DNA from: Hyphomicrobiales bacterium
GTDB taxonomy: Bacteria; Pseudomonadota; Alphaproteobacteria; Rhizobiales; Xanthobacteraceae
Reading direction: 5' to 3'
NCBI GenBank assembly: GCA_017305715.1
Contig: JAFKKG010000012.1
Location: 62,001-126,000 of the forward strand
DNA length: 64,000 nt
Position 1 is the stretch's first letter. Every line of letters begins with the position of its first letter. A program made the translations under genes and the position numbers. The notes under the pieces are model-generated. The model saw only the letters and a list, made by a program, of their open reading frames with translations, ran no database searches and was not told the origin of the DNA. Below, one piece after another: positions 16,711 to 24,273 of the stretch.

Positions 16711-17841
16711 ATGGCAACACCTCTGTCGATTGCAATCGTGGGCGCGGGCATGGGCGGCCTCGCGTCGGCCGCGGCGCTGCGGCGGGTCGGCGTCGACGTC
16801 TCCGTCTACGAGCAGGCATCGCAGTTCGCGCGGCTTGGCGCCGGCATCCAGATCGGCTGCAACGCCATGCAGGTGCTGCGCGGAGTGGGGCTCGAAGCGC
16901 GGCTGCGCAGCCAGTCGTTCTATCCGCGCTCCTGGAACAACCGGGATTGGAAGACCGGCGAAGTCAAATTCGACATGATTTTTGGCGAGAGCGCCGAACG
17001 GAAATTTGGCGCGCCCTATCTGCTGGCGCATCGCGGCGATTTGCATGCGGCGCTGGCGAGCGCTGTCCCCGACGAGCACCTCAAGCTGAGCCACAAACTG
17101 GTTGGACTGGACGAGACCGGCGATGGCGTCCGGCTGTCGTTTGCAAATGGCGTGACCGCTGTCGCCGATGCCGTCATCGGGGCCGACGGCATTCACTCCG
17201 TCGTGCGCGATATCCTGTTCGCCACCTCGCCGGTGCACTTCACGGGACGCATCGCCTACCGCACCACCTATCCCGCAGCCTTGCTTCGTGGTGAGAAGAT
17301 CGACGACTGCACCAAATGGTGGGGCGAGGACCGCCACATCGTCATCTATTACGTCAAGCCGGACCGCAGCGAAATCTATCTCGTCACCAGCCAGCCGGAG
17401 CCGGAATTCCGCATCGAGTCCTGGTCGGCCAAGGGGGACGTTCGCGAGTTGCGCAAGGCGTTTGCCGGCTTCGATCGCCAGGTGGAGCAGGTGTTGGCGG
17501 CGTGCCCGGACGTGCACAAATGGGCCATCGTCGATCGCAACGCGCTGGAACGCTGGGGCGAGGGGAAGGTGACGCTGCTCGGCGACGCCTGCCACCCGAT
17601 GACGCCGTACATGGCGCAGGGTGCGGCGATGGCGATCGAAGATGCCGCGGTGCTGTCGCGTTGCCTCGACGGCGTCGAGCGCGACGGCGTTGCGAATGCC
17701 TTCCGAAGGTTCGAGGCGACCCGCAAGCAGCGGACCGCGCGGATCCAGCAGACCTCGCGCGCCAATACCTGGCTCAGCGGCAAGACCGACACCGATTGGG
17801 TCTATGGCTACGACGCCTGGACCGTGCCGCTGGCGGCGTAG
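16711..17841 (+). CDS. FAD-dependent aromatic hydroxylase (salicylate hydroxylase-like)
   Basis: A 376-residue class A flavoprotein monooxygenase. The nucleotide fold IAIVGAGMGGLASAAALRR, the second dinucleotide-linked motif VIGADGIHSVVRD near residues 155-168, and the flavin GD motif LLGDACHPMTPYMAQGAAMA are all present and spaced normally. It is expected to hydroxylate a small aromatic or N-heterocyclic acid with NAD(P)H and O2. Relatives act on salicylate or 6-hydroxynicotinate. Its place directly behind two MoeA-family genes is notable, because N-heterocycle catabolism often starts with a molybdenum hydroxylase, though none is visible here. Confidence 0.88.
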   Translation: MATPLSIAIVGAGMGGLASAAALRRVGVDVSVYEQASQFARLGAGIQIGCNAMQVLRGVGLEARLRSQSFYPRSWNNRDWKTGEVKFDMIFGESAERKFGAPYLLAHRGDLHAALASAVPDEHLKLSHKLVGLDETGDGVRLSFANGVTAVADAVIGADGIHSVVRDILFATSPVHFTGRIAYRTTYPAALLRGEKIDDCTKWWGEDRHIVIYYVKPDRSEIYLVTSQPEPEFRIESWSAKGDVRELRKAFAGFDRQVEQVLAACPDVHKWAIVDRNALERWGEGKVTLLGDACHPMTPYMAQGAAMAIEDAAVLSRCLDGVERDGVANAFRRFEATRKQRTARIQQTSRANTWLSGKTDTDWVYGYDAWTVPLAA

Positions 17842-17864
17842 GTACGGAGCGTAACTCTGTCTAT

Positions 17865-17986
17865 CGTCGTCCCCGCGCACGCGGGGACCCATAACCACAG
17901 GACGTTTTGAGTTAAGCAAGGTGTCGACCACTGCCTTTCATCAACCGGGCCGCGGCGTATGGGTCTCCGCGTGCGCGGGGACGACG
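17865..17986. repeat. Long intergenic dyad (29-base arms)
   Basis: The arm 17865-17893 (starting CGTCGTCCCCGCGCACG) is the reverse complement of 17958-17986 at 28 of 29 positions, around a 64-base centre. It lies between the convergent monooxygenase and mobA genes. A related CGTCGTCCC...GGGACGACG dyad with the same GGGACCCATA edge occurs at 33203-33261, so this is one family of dispersed palindromic elements. Confidence 0.8.
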
Positions 17987-17999
17987 GAGAGAGTCGAAT

Positions 18000-18623
18000 C
18001 TACCCCCCATCCAGCGCCGCCAGCCGGTCGGCTTCCGCGATATCATCCATGGTGTTGGCGTTGAAGAACGGGTCGAGCGGCGTTGTCGGCCAGGTCACAG
18101 TGGCGAGCCGGTAGCGTGCGGTCCAGCGGTCGATCTTCCTGACGTCCTCGACCACCAGTGCGTGGCGGAGTTGTTCGCGCAGGCTGACGCTCCATAGGCC
18201 GATCACGGGATGCGACTGGCCGTCGGAGGCGGCGACCGCAAGTTCTGCGTCCTCTTCGCGCAACGCCGCGACGAGACGCGCCACGAGATCGCGCGGCAGG
18301 AACGGGCAATCCGCCGCGGCGCTCAGCACCCATTTGACCTCGGGCCGGTTCGCTGCCGCCCAATCGAGACCGGCCAGAATGCCGGCGAGCGGTCCGGGGA
18401 AATCGGCGACGCCGTCGGGGATGACAGGCAGGACGAACGCCGCGAAGCGCGCGGGGTCGCCATTGGCATTGAGGATCAGCCCGTCGCATTGCGGTTGCAG
18501 CCGCGCGGTCACGCGGTCGAGGATGGTGCGACCACCGATGGTGCGCATCGGCTTGTCGCCGCCGCCCATCCGCCGTGCCAGGCCGCCGGCGAGCAGCACG
18601 CCGGGAATCACTTCACTCGTCAC
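18000..18623 (-). CDS. mobA: Molybdenum cofactor guanylyltransferase
   Basis: MobA links GMP to Mo-molybdopterin to form the bis-MGD used by formate dehydrogenase. The 207-residue protein has the nucleotidyltransferase signature [16 protein letters not shown], the substrate region [13 protein letters not shown] and the metal-site ADCPFLP. I chose GTG 18621-18623, preceded by AAGGGCG; it overlaps the last codons of fdhD by 11 bases, implying translational coupling. The product is needed by the FdsA protein encoded about 6 kb downstream. The late NANTMDD segment is also typical. Confidence 0.92.
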   Translation of the reverse strand: MTSEVIPGVLLAGGLARRMGGGDKPMRTIGGRTILDRVTARLQPQCDGLILNANGDPARFAAFVLPVIPDGVADFPGPLAGILAGLDWAAANRPEVKWVLSAAADCPFLPRDLVARLVAALREEDAELAVAASDGQSHPVIGLWSVSLREQLRHALVVEDVRKIDRWTARYRLATVTWPTTPLDPFFNANTMDDIAEADRLAALDGG

Positions 18624-19503
18624 GGTCTTCGCCCTTGCGCTTGTGCCGCGCCGATTCCTCTTCGACAAAGGCGAGATTCTGGTCGAACACGATGCGCTCC
18701 TGACCGGACAGCGCGATGAAGCGTTTTCCGCGCGTGCGCCCGACCAGCGTCAGCCCGACCTGCCGCGCCAGCTCGACGCCCCATGCGGTAAAACCCGAGC
18801 GCGACACCAGGATGGGAATGCCCATCCGCACCGTCTTGATCACCATCTCGGAGGTCAGGCGTCCCGTGGTGTAGAGGATCTTGTCGGCTGGATCGACGCC
18901 GTGGCGGTAGATCCAGCCCGCGATCTTGTCGACGGCGTTATGGCGCCCGACATCCTCGGTGTAGCACACCGGCGTGCCCTGCCGGCACAGCACGCAGCCA
19001 TGGATCGCGCCGGCCTCGAGATAGAGCGAGGGCATGGTGTTGATCGCATGCGTCATTTCGTAGAGCCATGAGGTGCGTAATTCCGCTTTCGGCAGTGCGA
19101 CGCTTTCGACGGCCTCCAGCAGATCGCCGAACGCGGTACCCTGCGCGCAGCCCGAGGTCTGCGTGCGCTTCTTCAGTTTGGCTTCGAAATTGGTGTGGTG
19201 CTCGGTGCGCACCACCACCACCTGAAGATCGTCGTCATATTCGACCTCGGTAACGACGTCGTCATATTTCAGCATGTTCTGGTTCAGGAGATAGCCGAGC
19301 GCGAGATATTCCGGATAGTCGCCGATCGTCATCATGGTGACGATCTCCTGCGCGTTCAGATACAGCGTCAGCGGCCGTTCCACCGGCACCCGGATTTCGA
19401 TCGTCGCGCCGGTCTGGTCGGTCCCGGTGACGCGCTCGGTCAGCCTGGGATCATCAGGGTTGGGCACGATCAGGGGGACGGGGGCTTTGTCGATTTTCAT
19501 CAT
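18613..19503 (-). CDS. fdhD: Formate dehydrogenase accessory sulfurtransferase
   Basis: FdhD passes sulfur to the bis-MGD cofactor before insertion into formate dehydrogenase. The 296-residue protein shows [29 protein letters not shown], the Cys-bearing [12 protein letters not shown] loop, [19 protein letters not shown] and [20 protein letters not shown]. The usual two-Cys CxxC loop is reduced to one Cys in this loop, as in several alphaproteobacterial homologues. The ATG at 19501-19503 is chosen; a second ATG follows immediately. The same frame is open far upstream but that part is a shadow of plus-strand genes. It is coupled to mobA and divergent from mobB. Confidence 0.92.
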   Translation of the reverse strand: MMKIDKAPVPLIVPNPDDPRLTERVTGTDQTGATIEIRVPVERPLTLYLNAQEIVTMMTIGDYPEYLALGYLLNQNMLKYDDVVTEVEYDDDLQVVVVRTEHHTNFEAKLKKRTQTSGCAQGTAFGDLLEAVESVALPKAELRTSWLYEMTHAINTMPSLYLEAGAIHGCVLCRQGTPVCYTEDVGRHNAVDKIAGWIYRHGVDPADKILYTTGRLTSEMVIKTVRMGIPILVSRSGFTAWGVELARQVGLTLVGRTRGKRFIALSGQERIVFDQNLAFVEEESARHKRKGEDRDE

Positions 19504-19596
19504 ATGGGTCAGGTTAGCATGACAATGGCTCGCAGCCGATATAAAGCACCTCGTGAGAAAACCCAGCCCGGTTCCGGCTAGGGTGCGGAGAATGCG

Positions 19597-20124
19597 ATGA
19601 AAGTGATTGGCCTCGCCGGCTGGAGCGGCGCCGGCAAGACCACCCTGCTGACGCGGGTGATCCCGCATGTGCTCAAGGACGGCCTGCGCGTCTCCGTGAT
19701 CAAGCACGCCCATCATGCCTTCGACGTCGACATTCCCGGCAAGGATTCCTGGCGGCACCGCCAGTCCGGCGCCACCGAAGTGCTGGTGTCTTCGACCCAG
19801 CGCTGGGCCCTGATGCATGAATTGCGCGGCGCCGAGGAGCCGCGGCTGCCGGAACTGCTGGCCAAGATGTCGCAGGTCGATCTCGTCGTCGTCGAGGGGT
19901 TCAAGCGCGAACCGCTGCGCAAAATCGAGGTCTATCGCGCCGCCAACGGCAAGCCGTTCCTGTTCCCCGACGATCCCGGCGTGGTCGGCATCGCGACCGA
20001 CACCGCGGTTGAAACCACGCTGCCCACGGCCCATCTCGATGATATCGAGGCTGTCGCCGCGATGATGCTGCGCTCGGCGATTTCGGTCGAGGACGTGCTG
20101 GCAAGAAGCGAAGCGGAGAGCTAG
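19597..20124 (+). CDS. mobB: Molybdopterin-guanine dinucleotide biosynthesis protein B
   Basis: MobB is a GTP-binding partner of MobA. The 175-residue protein begins with the Walker A motif GWSGAGKTTLL (residues 8-18), then VIKHAHHAFDVDIPGKDSWR, which is conserved among MobB proteins, and the VDLVVVEGFKREPLRKIEVY Walker B-like region. It is divergent from fdhD with a 93-base intergenic promoter space and ends six bases before moeA, so the two are co-transcribed. Confidence 0.92.
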   Translation: MKVIGLAGWSGAGKTTLLTRVIPHVLKDGLRVSVIKHAHHAFDVDIPGKDSWRHRQSGATEVLVSSTQRWALMHELRGAEEPRLPELLAKMSQVDLVVVEGFKREPLRKIEVYRAANGKPFLFPDDPGVVGIATDTAVETTLPTAHLDDIEAVAAMMLRSAISVEDVLARSEAES

Positions 20125-20130
20125 TTCGCG

Positions 20131-21384
20131 ATGGCGCAATTGTCCGACGATTGCTTTGCCTTCGGCGGGCCGATGATGTCGGTCGATGAGGCCGTCGGCA
20201 TTATCGCCGCCAGGGTCACCGCGGTGCGGGAGGTCGAGACCGTCGCGCTCGCGCAGGCCGACGGACGCGTGCTCGCGCAGGACGTGGCGGCGCCGCTGCC
20301 GCTGCCGCCGTTCACCAATTCCGCCGTCGACGGCTATGCGGTAGCGGGCCGCGACCTGCCCGATGACAAGGAGCAGGCCTTTGCCGTGGCGGGGCGCGTC
20401 CAGGCCGGCGCTTCCGCGCGCGCCCCGGTCAAGCCGGGCGAGGCCGTGCGCATCTTTACGGGCGCGCCGATGCCTGATGGTGCCGATACCGTGTTCATGC
20501 AGGAAGATGTCCGCGTTGAGGACGGCAAGGTGGTGCTTCCAGCCGGGCTGAAGCGGGGGGCCAATGTGCGGCCCGCGGGCGAGGACATTCCGTTGCATCA
20601 TGCGGCGCTGAAGGCCGGGCAGCGGCTGCGGCCGCAGGATGTCGCGCTGGCGGCCGCATTCGGCCTGACGGAACTCGGCGTCGTCAGGCGGATTCGGGTC
20701 GCGGTGTTCTCCACCGGCGATGAGCTGGTTTCGCCGGGTGAAGCGCGCGGCGCAGCGCAGTTGTTTGACAGCAACCGCTTCATGCTGATGGCGATGCTGG
20801 CCCGGCTCGGCTGCGAGGTCAGCGATCTCGGTATTTTGCGCGACGAGCGCGCCCCGCTGGCGGGCGCGCTGCAAAAGGTCGCCGGCGCGCACGACCTGAT
20901 CCTGACCACCGGCGGCGTGTCGACCGGCGAAGAGGACCACGTCAAGGCCGGCGTCGAAAGCGTCGGCACGCTGGTGCTGTGGCGGATGGCGATCAAGCCG
21001 GGACGTCCGGTCGCGATGGGGATCATTGGCGGCACGCCGTTCATCGGCCTGCCGGGAAATCCGGTGGCGAGTTTTGTCACTTTTGTCCATGTGGTGCGGC
21101 CGACCATCCTGGCGCTGTCGGGCGCGCGGCCGCAAAAACTGGTGCCGATGCCGGTTCGCGCCGGGTTCAGTTACAAGAAGAAGATCGCCCGCCGCGAATA
21201 TGTCCGCGTCACCCTGCGTCACGATGAGGATGGCGCGCTGGAGGCGGTGAAATTTCCGCGCGAAGGGGCGGGGCTGCTGTCCTCGCTGGTCGACACCGAC
21301 GGGCTGGTCGAACTCGGCGAGGAGATCACCCGTGTTGAACCCGGGCAGATGGTCGGGTTCCTGTCCTATGCAAGCCTGATCTGA
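20131..21384 (+). CDS. moeA: Molybdopterin molybdenumtransferase
   Basis: The third MoeA-family gene of the window and the only fully canonical one, 417 residues. Motifs PPFTNSAVDGYAVAGRD, FSTGDELVSPGEA, TTGGVSTGEEDHVKA and GLPGNPVASFVTF are all intact, so this should be the working enzyme that inserts Mo from molybdate into adenylylated molybdopterin. It is co-transcribed with mobB. A TusA-like gene follows 54 bases later. Confidence 0.95.
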   Translation: MAQLSDDCFAFGGPMMSVDEAVGIIAARVTAVREVETVALAQADGRVLAQDVAAPLPLPPFTNSAVDGYAVAGRDLPDDKEQAFAVAGRVQAGASARAPVKPGEAVRIFTGAPMPDGADTVFMQEDVRVEDGKVVLPAGLKRGANVRPAGEDIPLHHAALKAGQRLRPQDVALAAAFGLTELGVVRRIRVAVFSTGDELVSPGEARGAAQLFDSNRFMLMAMLARLGCEVSDLGILRDERAPLAGALQKVAGAHDLILTTGGVSTGEEDHVKAGVESVGTLVLWRMAIKPGRPVAMGIIGGTPFIGLPGNPVASFVTFVHVVRPTILALSGARPQKLVPMPVRAGFSYKKKIARREYVRVTLRHDEDGALEAVKFPREGAGLLSSLVDTDGLVELGEEITRVEPGQMVGFLSYASLI

Positions 21385-21438
21385 CGGCTGCAAGGACCTT
21401 GGGTTGACGATGCCCGTCCGCTTCGACATGTTCCCCGC

Positions 21439-21666
21439 ATGAACACGACAAAGCTCGATCTCACCGGCCTCAAATGCCCGCTGCCGGCGCTGAAGACGCG
21501 CAAGGCGCTCAAGTCGGTCAAGCCCGGCGAGCGGCTTGAAGTTCACTGCACCGATCCGCTGTCGGTGATCGATATCCCGAACCTGATCCGCGAGACCGGC
21601 GACAAGGTCGAGATCACCGAGCGCGCGGAGGCGCGCATCGTGTTCCTGATCGAGAAGGCGGGATGA
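21439..21666 (+). CDS. TusA/SirA-family sulfur carrier
   Basis: A 75-residue TusA-fold protein with the diagnostic CPLPALKTRKAL motif, the Cys at residue 14 being the persulfide carrier, and the conserved late segment VHCTDPLSVIDIPNLI. TusA relays sulfur from cysteine desulfurase to tRNA thiolation and to molybdenum cofactor biosynthesis. Its position beside moeA, fdhD and the formate dehydrogenase genes suggests a role supplying sulfur for FdhD or molybdopterin, although general tRNA thiolation is equally open. Confidence 0.88.
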   Translation: MNTTKLDLTGLKCPLPALKTRKALKSVKPGERLEVHCTDPLSVIDIPNLIRETGDKVEITERAEARIVFLIEKAG

Positions 21667-21747
21667 AGGATACATGCACGGATCCGCGATCTCGCGACGC
21701 ATTGCGCCCGAGTTTTGCTGGAAACTTCCCGCCCTTTCAAAGATAGG

Positions 21748-21858
21748 GCGCAGGGAAGACCGGGTGCGCGCTGCACCCGCGGTCTCATGTGCGTCGTGCA
21801 CAAAACAAAATGCACATGAGCATACAGGGCAGCGGAGAACACCCGGCCTTCCCTGCGC
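21748..21858. repeat. Nested two-tier palindrome
   Basis: Outer arms 21748-21766 (GCGCAGGGAAGACCGGGTG) and 21840-21858 pair at 18 of 19 positions. Inside, CTCATGTGC (21784-21792) pairs perfectly with GCACATGAG (21812-21820). RNA from either strand would form a long two-part hairpin. It looks like a dispersed intergenic element, not a gene; it could also stop read-through from the tusA-like gene. Confidence 0.75.
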
Positions 21859-22563
21859 AACGGCTTTACGGCTTATAACGCGCTCTCCCTGGTGAACGGG
21901 CTTTCTTGCCACCATCGCCCCTGATCGGCTTTTGGCCTCTCGGGAACTTGACGCCAGCAACGGGGCGCCAGGACCACGCGTCTTTACCGTACGCCAAAGG
22001 CTGCGATCGTCTTCGCAACCCCGGCGTCCATCGCTCCCCGCCCAACGTCCGTGACGACGGCCGACGCCCTCCGAGTGGGACGGGATGGGCATAGATATGT
22101 GCCTGATTTGGTCTTCCGCAAAAGAGAAATATTTTTTACTTTAGGGCTTGACACTATTTCCGAATATCAGCAAGGGCTTGCGCCGGCTTTGTTGCAAGCC
22201 TAATCCTCTTCGTCGTTATTCCCCGATGCGCAACGGCGCATCTGAGGATTGCGCCAAGCGCGCCCCGTTGGAATGACGGAAACGATTCATTGAGAATGCG
22301 TATCGACCGATCGTAATTCCAAATCGATGCGCGTTTGCTATCCCCCGAATGAGACGGCTTTGTTGATCTTTGGACCGATTCCAGTTCTCATTCGCCGATC
22401 GGCAGCGGTCCGACCGACATACGGCTCGCCGCGGGCGGTGAGCGGTATGATCTCGCCGCGGCCTGCCGCTTAAATGCTTATCACAACGCGATAATTCGCT
22501 TGGCATCTGGCATGCCACGGATTAAGCTCGCTGAAACTGGCAGACAGGAACGAGACGTTTTCC
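21859..22563. other. Long leader/promoter region of the formate dehydrogenase operon
   Basis: About 700 bases hold no gene I can support. The stretch 22110-22170 is strikingly AT-rich for this genome and contains TTGACA at 22148-22153 but no well-spaced -10 box. A 7-base dyad (GGCTTGC 22175-22181 with 22194-22200) follows. The length suggests regulated expression of fdsGB-fdsA, but I could not assign an operator. Confidence 0.4.
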
Positions 22564-24273
22564 ATGGTTCACGACGTGCAGAAAGTACGCTCCTTCGAGC
22601 ACCCCGGCGCGGGGCGGAAGCGGGCCAAGGCGACGCCAAAGGGCCGCCAGGTCGATCCGACGGCCGCGCACGAGATCGAACTGCTGCTCGGCGAGCGCTC
22701 GCGGCAACGCGATCTGTTGATCGAACATCTGCATTTGATCCAGGACAAATATCACCAGATCTCGGCGGCGCATCTTGCCGCCCTTGCCGACGAAATGAAG
22801 CTGTCGTTTGCCGAAGTGTTCGAGACCGCGACCTTCTACGCGCATTTCGACATCGTAAAGGAGGGCGAGCCTGACATCGCGCCGCTGACCATCCGCGTCT
22901 GCGATTCCCTGACATGCGCGATGCTGGGGGCGGAAAGACTGGTGCACGAATTGCAGGACAAAGCCGGCCCCGGAATCCGCGTGGTGCGCGCGCCCTGTGT
23001 CGGCCGTTGCGATACCGCACCGGCTGCCGAAGTCGGCCATCACTTCGTCGATCATGCCACCCCCGCAAGCGTGCTGGCCGCAGCGAAAGCCGGCGAGACG
23101 CATGCGCATCTGCCCAACTATGTCGACTACGACGCTTACGTCGCCGGCGGCGGTTACGCGCTGCTCAAACGGCTGCGCTCCGGTCAGCTTCCGAGGGAAG
23201 ATCTGCTGAAGTCGCTCGACGACGCCTCCCTGCGCGGGCTCGGCGGCGCGGGCTTTCCCACGGGACGCAAATGGCGCGCGGTGCTCGGCGAGCCCGGTCC
23301 GCGGCTGATGGCGATCAATGGCGACGAGGGCGAGCCTGGTACCTTCAAGGATCGCTTTTATCTCGAGACCGACCCGCACCGCTTTCTCGAGGGCATGCTG
23401 ATCGGCGCCCATGTGGTCGAGGCTGATGACGTCTACATCTATTTGCGGGACGAATATCCGGCCAGCCGCGAAATCCTCGAACGCGAGATCGCAAAACTGC
23501 CGCCGGGCGGACCGGTGCTGCATATGCGCCGCGGCGCGGGCGCCTATATCTGCGGCGAGGAATCCTCGCTGCTCGAAAGCATCGAGGGCAAGCGCGGGCT
23601 GCCGCGGCACAAGCCGCCTTATCCGTTCCAGGTCGGCCTGTTCGGCCTGCCGACGCTGATCAACAATATCGAGACGCTGTGGTGGGTGCGCGACATCGTC
23701 GAGAAGGGCGCTGACTGGTGGAAGGGCAACGGCCGTAACGATCGTCACGGTTTGCGCAGCTATTCGGTGTCGGGCCGCGTGAAAAATCCCGGCATGAAGC
23801 TGGCGCCGGCCGGTGTCACCGTGCGCGAACTGATCGACGAGTTCTGCGGCGGCATGGCCGACGGGCACGTTTTCCACGCCTATCTGCCGGGCGGCGCATC
23901 CGGCGGCATCCTGCCGGCGTCGATGGACAACATCCCGCTAGATTTCGGCACGCTGGAAAAATACGGCTGCTTCATCGGCTCCGCCGCGGTCGTGATCCTG
24001 TCCGAACAGGACAGCGTGCGGGGCGCGGCGCTGAACCTGATGCGCTTCTTCGAGGATGAGAGCTGCGGACAGTGCACGCCGTGCCGGGTCGGCACCCAGA
24101 AGGCGGCGATCCTGATGGAACGCCCGGTCTGGAACCGCGAACTGCTCGACCAGTTGAGCCAAGCGATGCGCGATGCGTCGATCTGCGGATTAGGGCAGGC
24201 GGCCTCGAATCCGCTGACATCGGTGATTAAATATTTTCCGGAAGAATTCGTGCCGAAAGAGGCCGCGGAATGA
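22564..24273 (+). CDS. fdsB: NAD-dependent formate dehydrogenase, fused gamma-beta subunit (FdsG-FdsB)
   Basis: This 569-residue protein joins two subunits. Residues about 35-170 are a NuoE/FdsG-type thioredoxin-fold 2Fe-2S domain with ligands Cys113, Cys118, Cys145 and Cys149. The rest is NuoF/FdsB-like with the FMN/NADH segment LRGLGGAGFPTGRKW, INGDEGEPGTFKDRF, and the 4Fe-4S site ESCGQCTPCR. It passes electrons from the FdsA subunit to NAD+. In Rhodobacter and Cupriavidus these are separate fdsG and fdsB genes, so the fusion is a real difference. Its stop overlaps the fdsA start by four bases. Confidence 0.93.
   Translation: MVHDVQKVRSFEHPGAGRKRAKATPKGRQVDPTAAHEIELLLGERSRQRDLLIEHLHLIQDKYHQISAAHLAALADEMKLSFAEVFETATFYAHFDIVKEGEPDIAPLTIRVCDSLTCAMLGAERLVHELQDKAGPGIRVVRAPCVGRCDTAPAAEVGHHFVDHATPASVLAAAKAGETHAHLPNYVDYDAYVAGGGYALLKRLRSGQLPREDLLKSLDDASLRGLGGAGFPTGRKWRAVLGEPGPRLMAINGDEGEPGTFKDRFYLETDPHRFLEGMLIGAHVVEADDVYIYLRDEYPASREILEREIAKLPPGGPVLHMRRGAGAYICGEESSLLESIEGKRGLPRHKPPYPFQVGLFGLPTLINNIETLWWVRDIVEKGADWWKGNGRNDRHGLRSYSVSGRVKNPGMKLAPAGVTVRELIDEFCGGMADGHVFHAYLPGGASGGILPASMDNIPLDFGTLEKYGCFIGSAAVVILSEQDSVRGAALNLMRFFEDESCGQCTPCRVGTQKAAILMERPVWNRELLDQLSQAMRDASICGLGQAASNPLTSVIKYFPEEFVPKEAAE

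Noticed and set aside
14521-17931. Open frame of 1136 codons on the minus strand
   Set aside because: It lies antisense to three well-supported genes (the MoeA pair and the monooxygenase), and its translation is Arg/His/Asp-rich low-complexity sequence typical of GC-rich shadows.
19504-22092. Upstream extension of the fdhD frame
   Set aside because: Only the part below 19504 matches FdhD; the rest is antisense to mobB, moeA and the tusA-like gene and has no family features.
22148-22153. TTGACA box upstream of the formate dehydrogenase genes
   Set aside because: No -10 element at acceptable spacing follows, so I list it only as part of the leader description.
22500-22517. TGGCA...TGC pattern resembling a sigma-54 promoter before fdsGB
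   Set aside because: The -24/-12 spacing fits, but several consensus bases differ and no enhancer-binding protein gene is near; such matches are frequent by chance.
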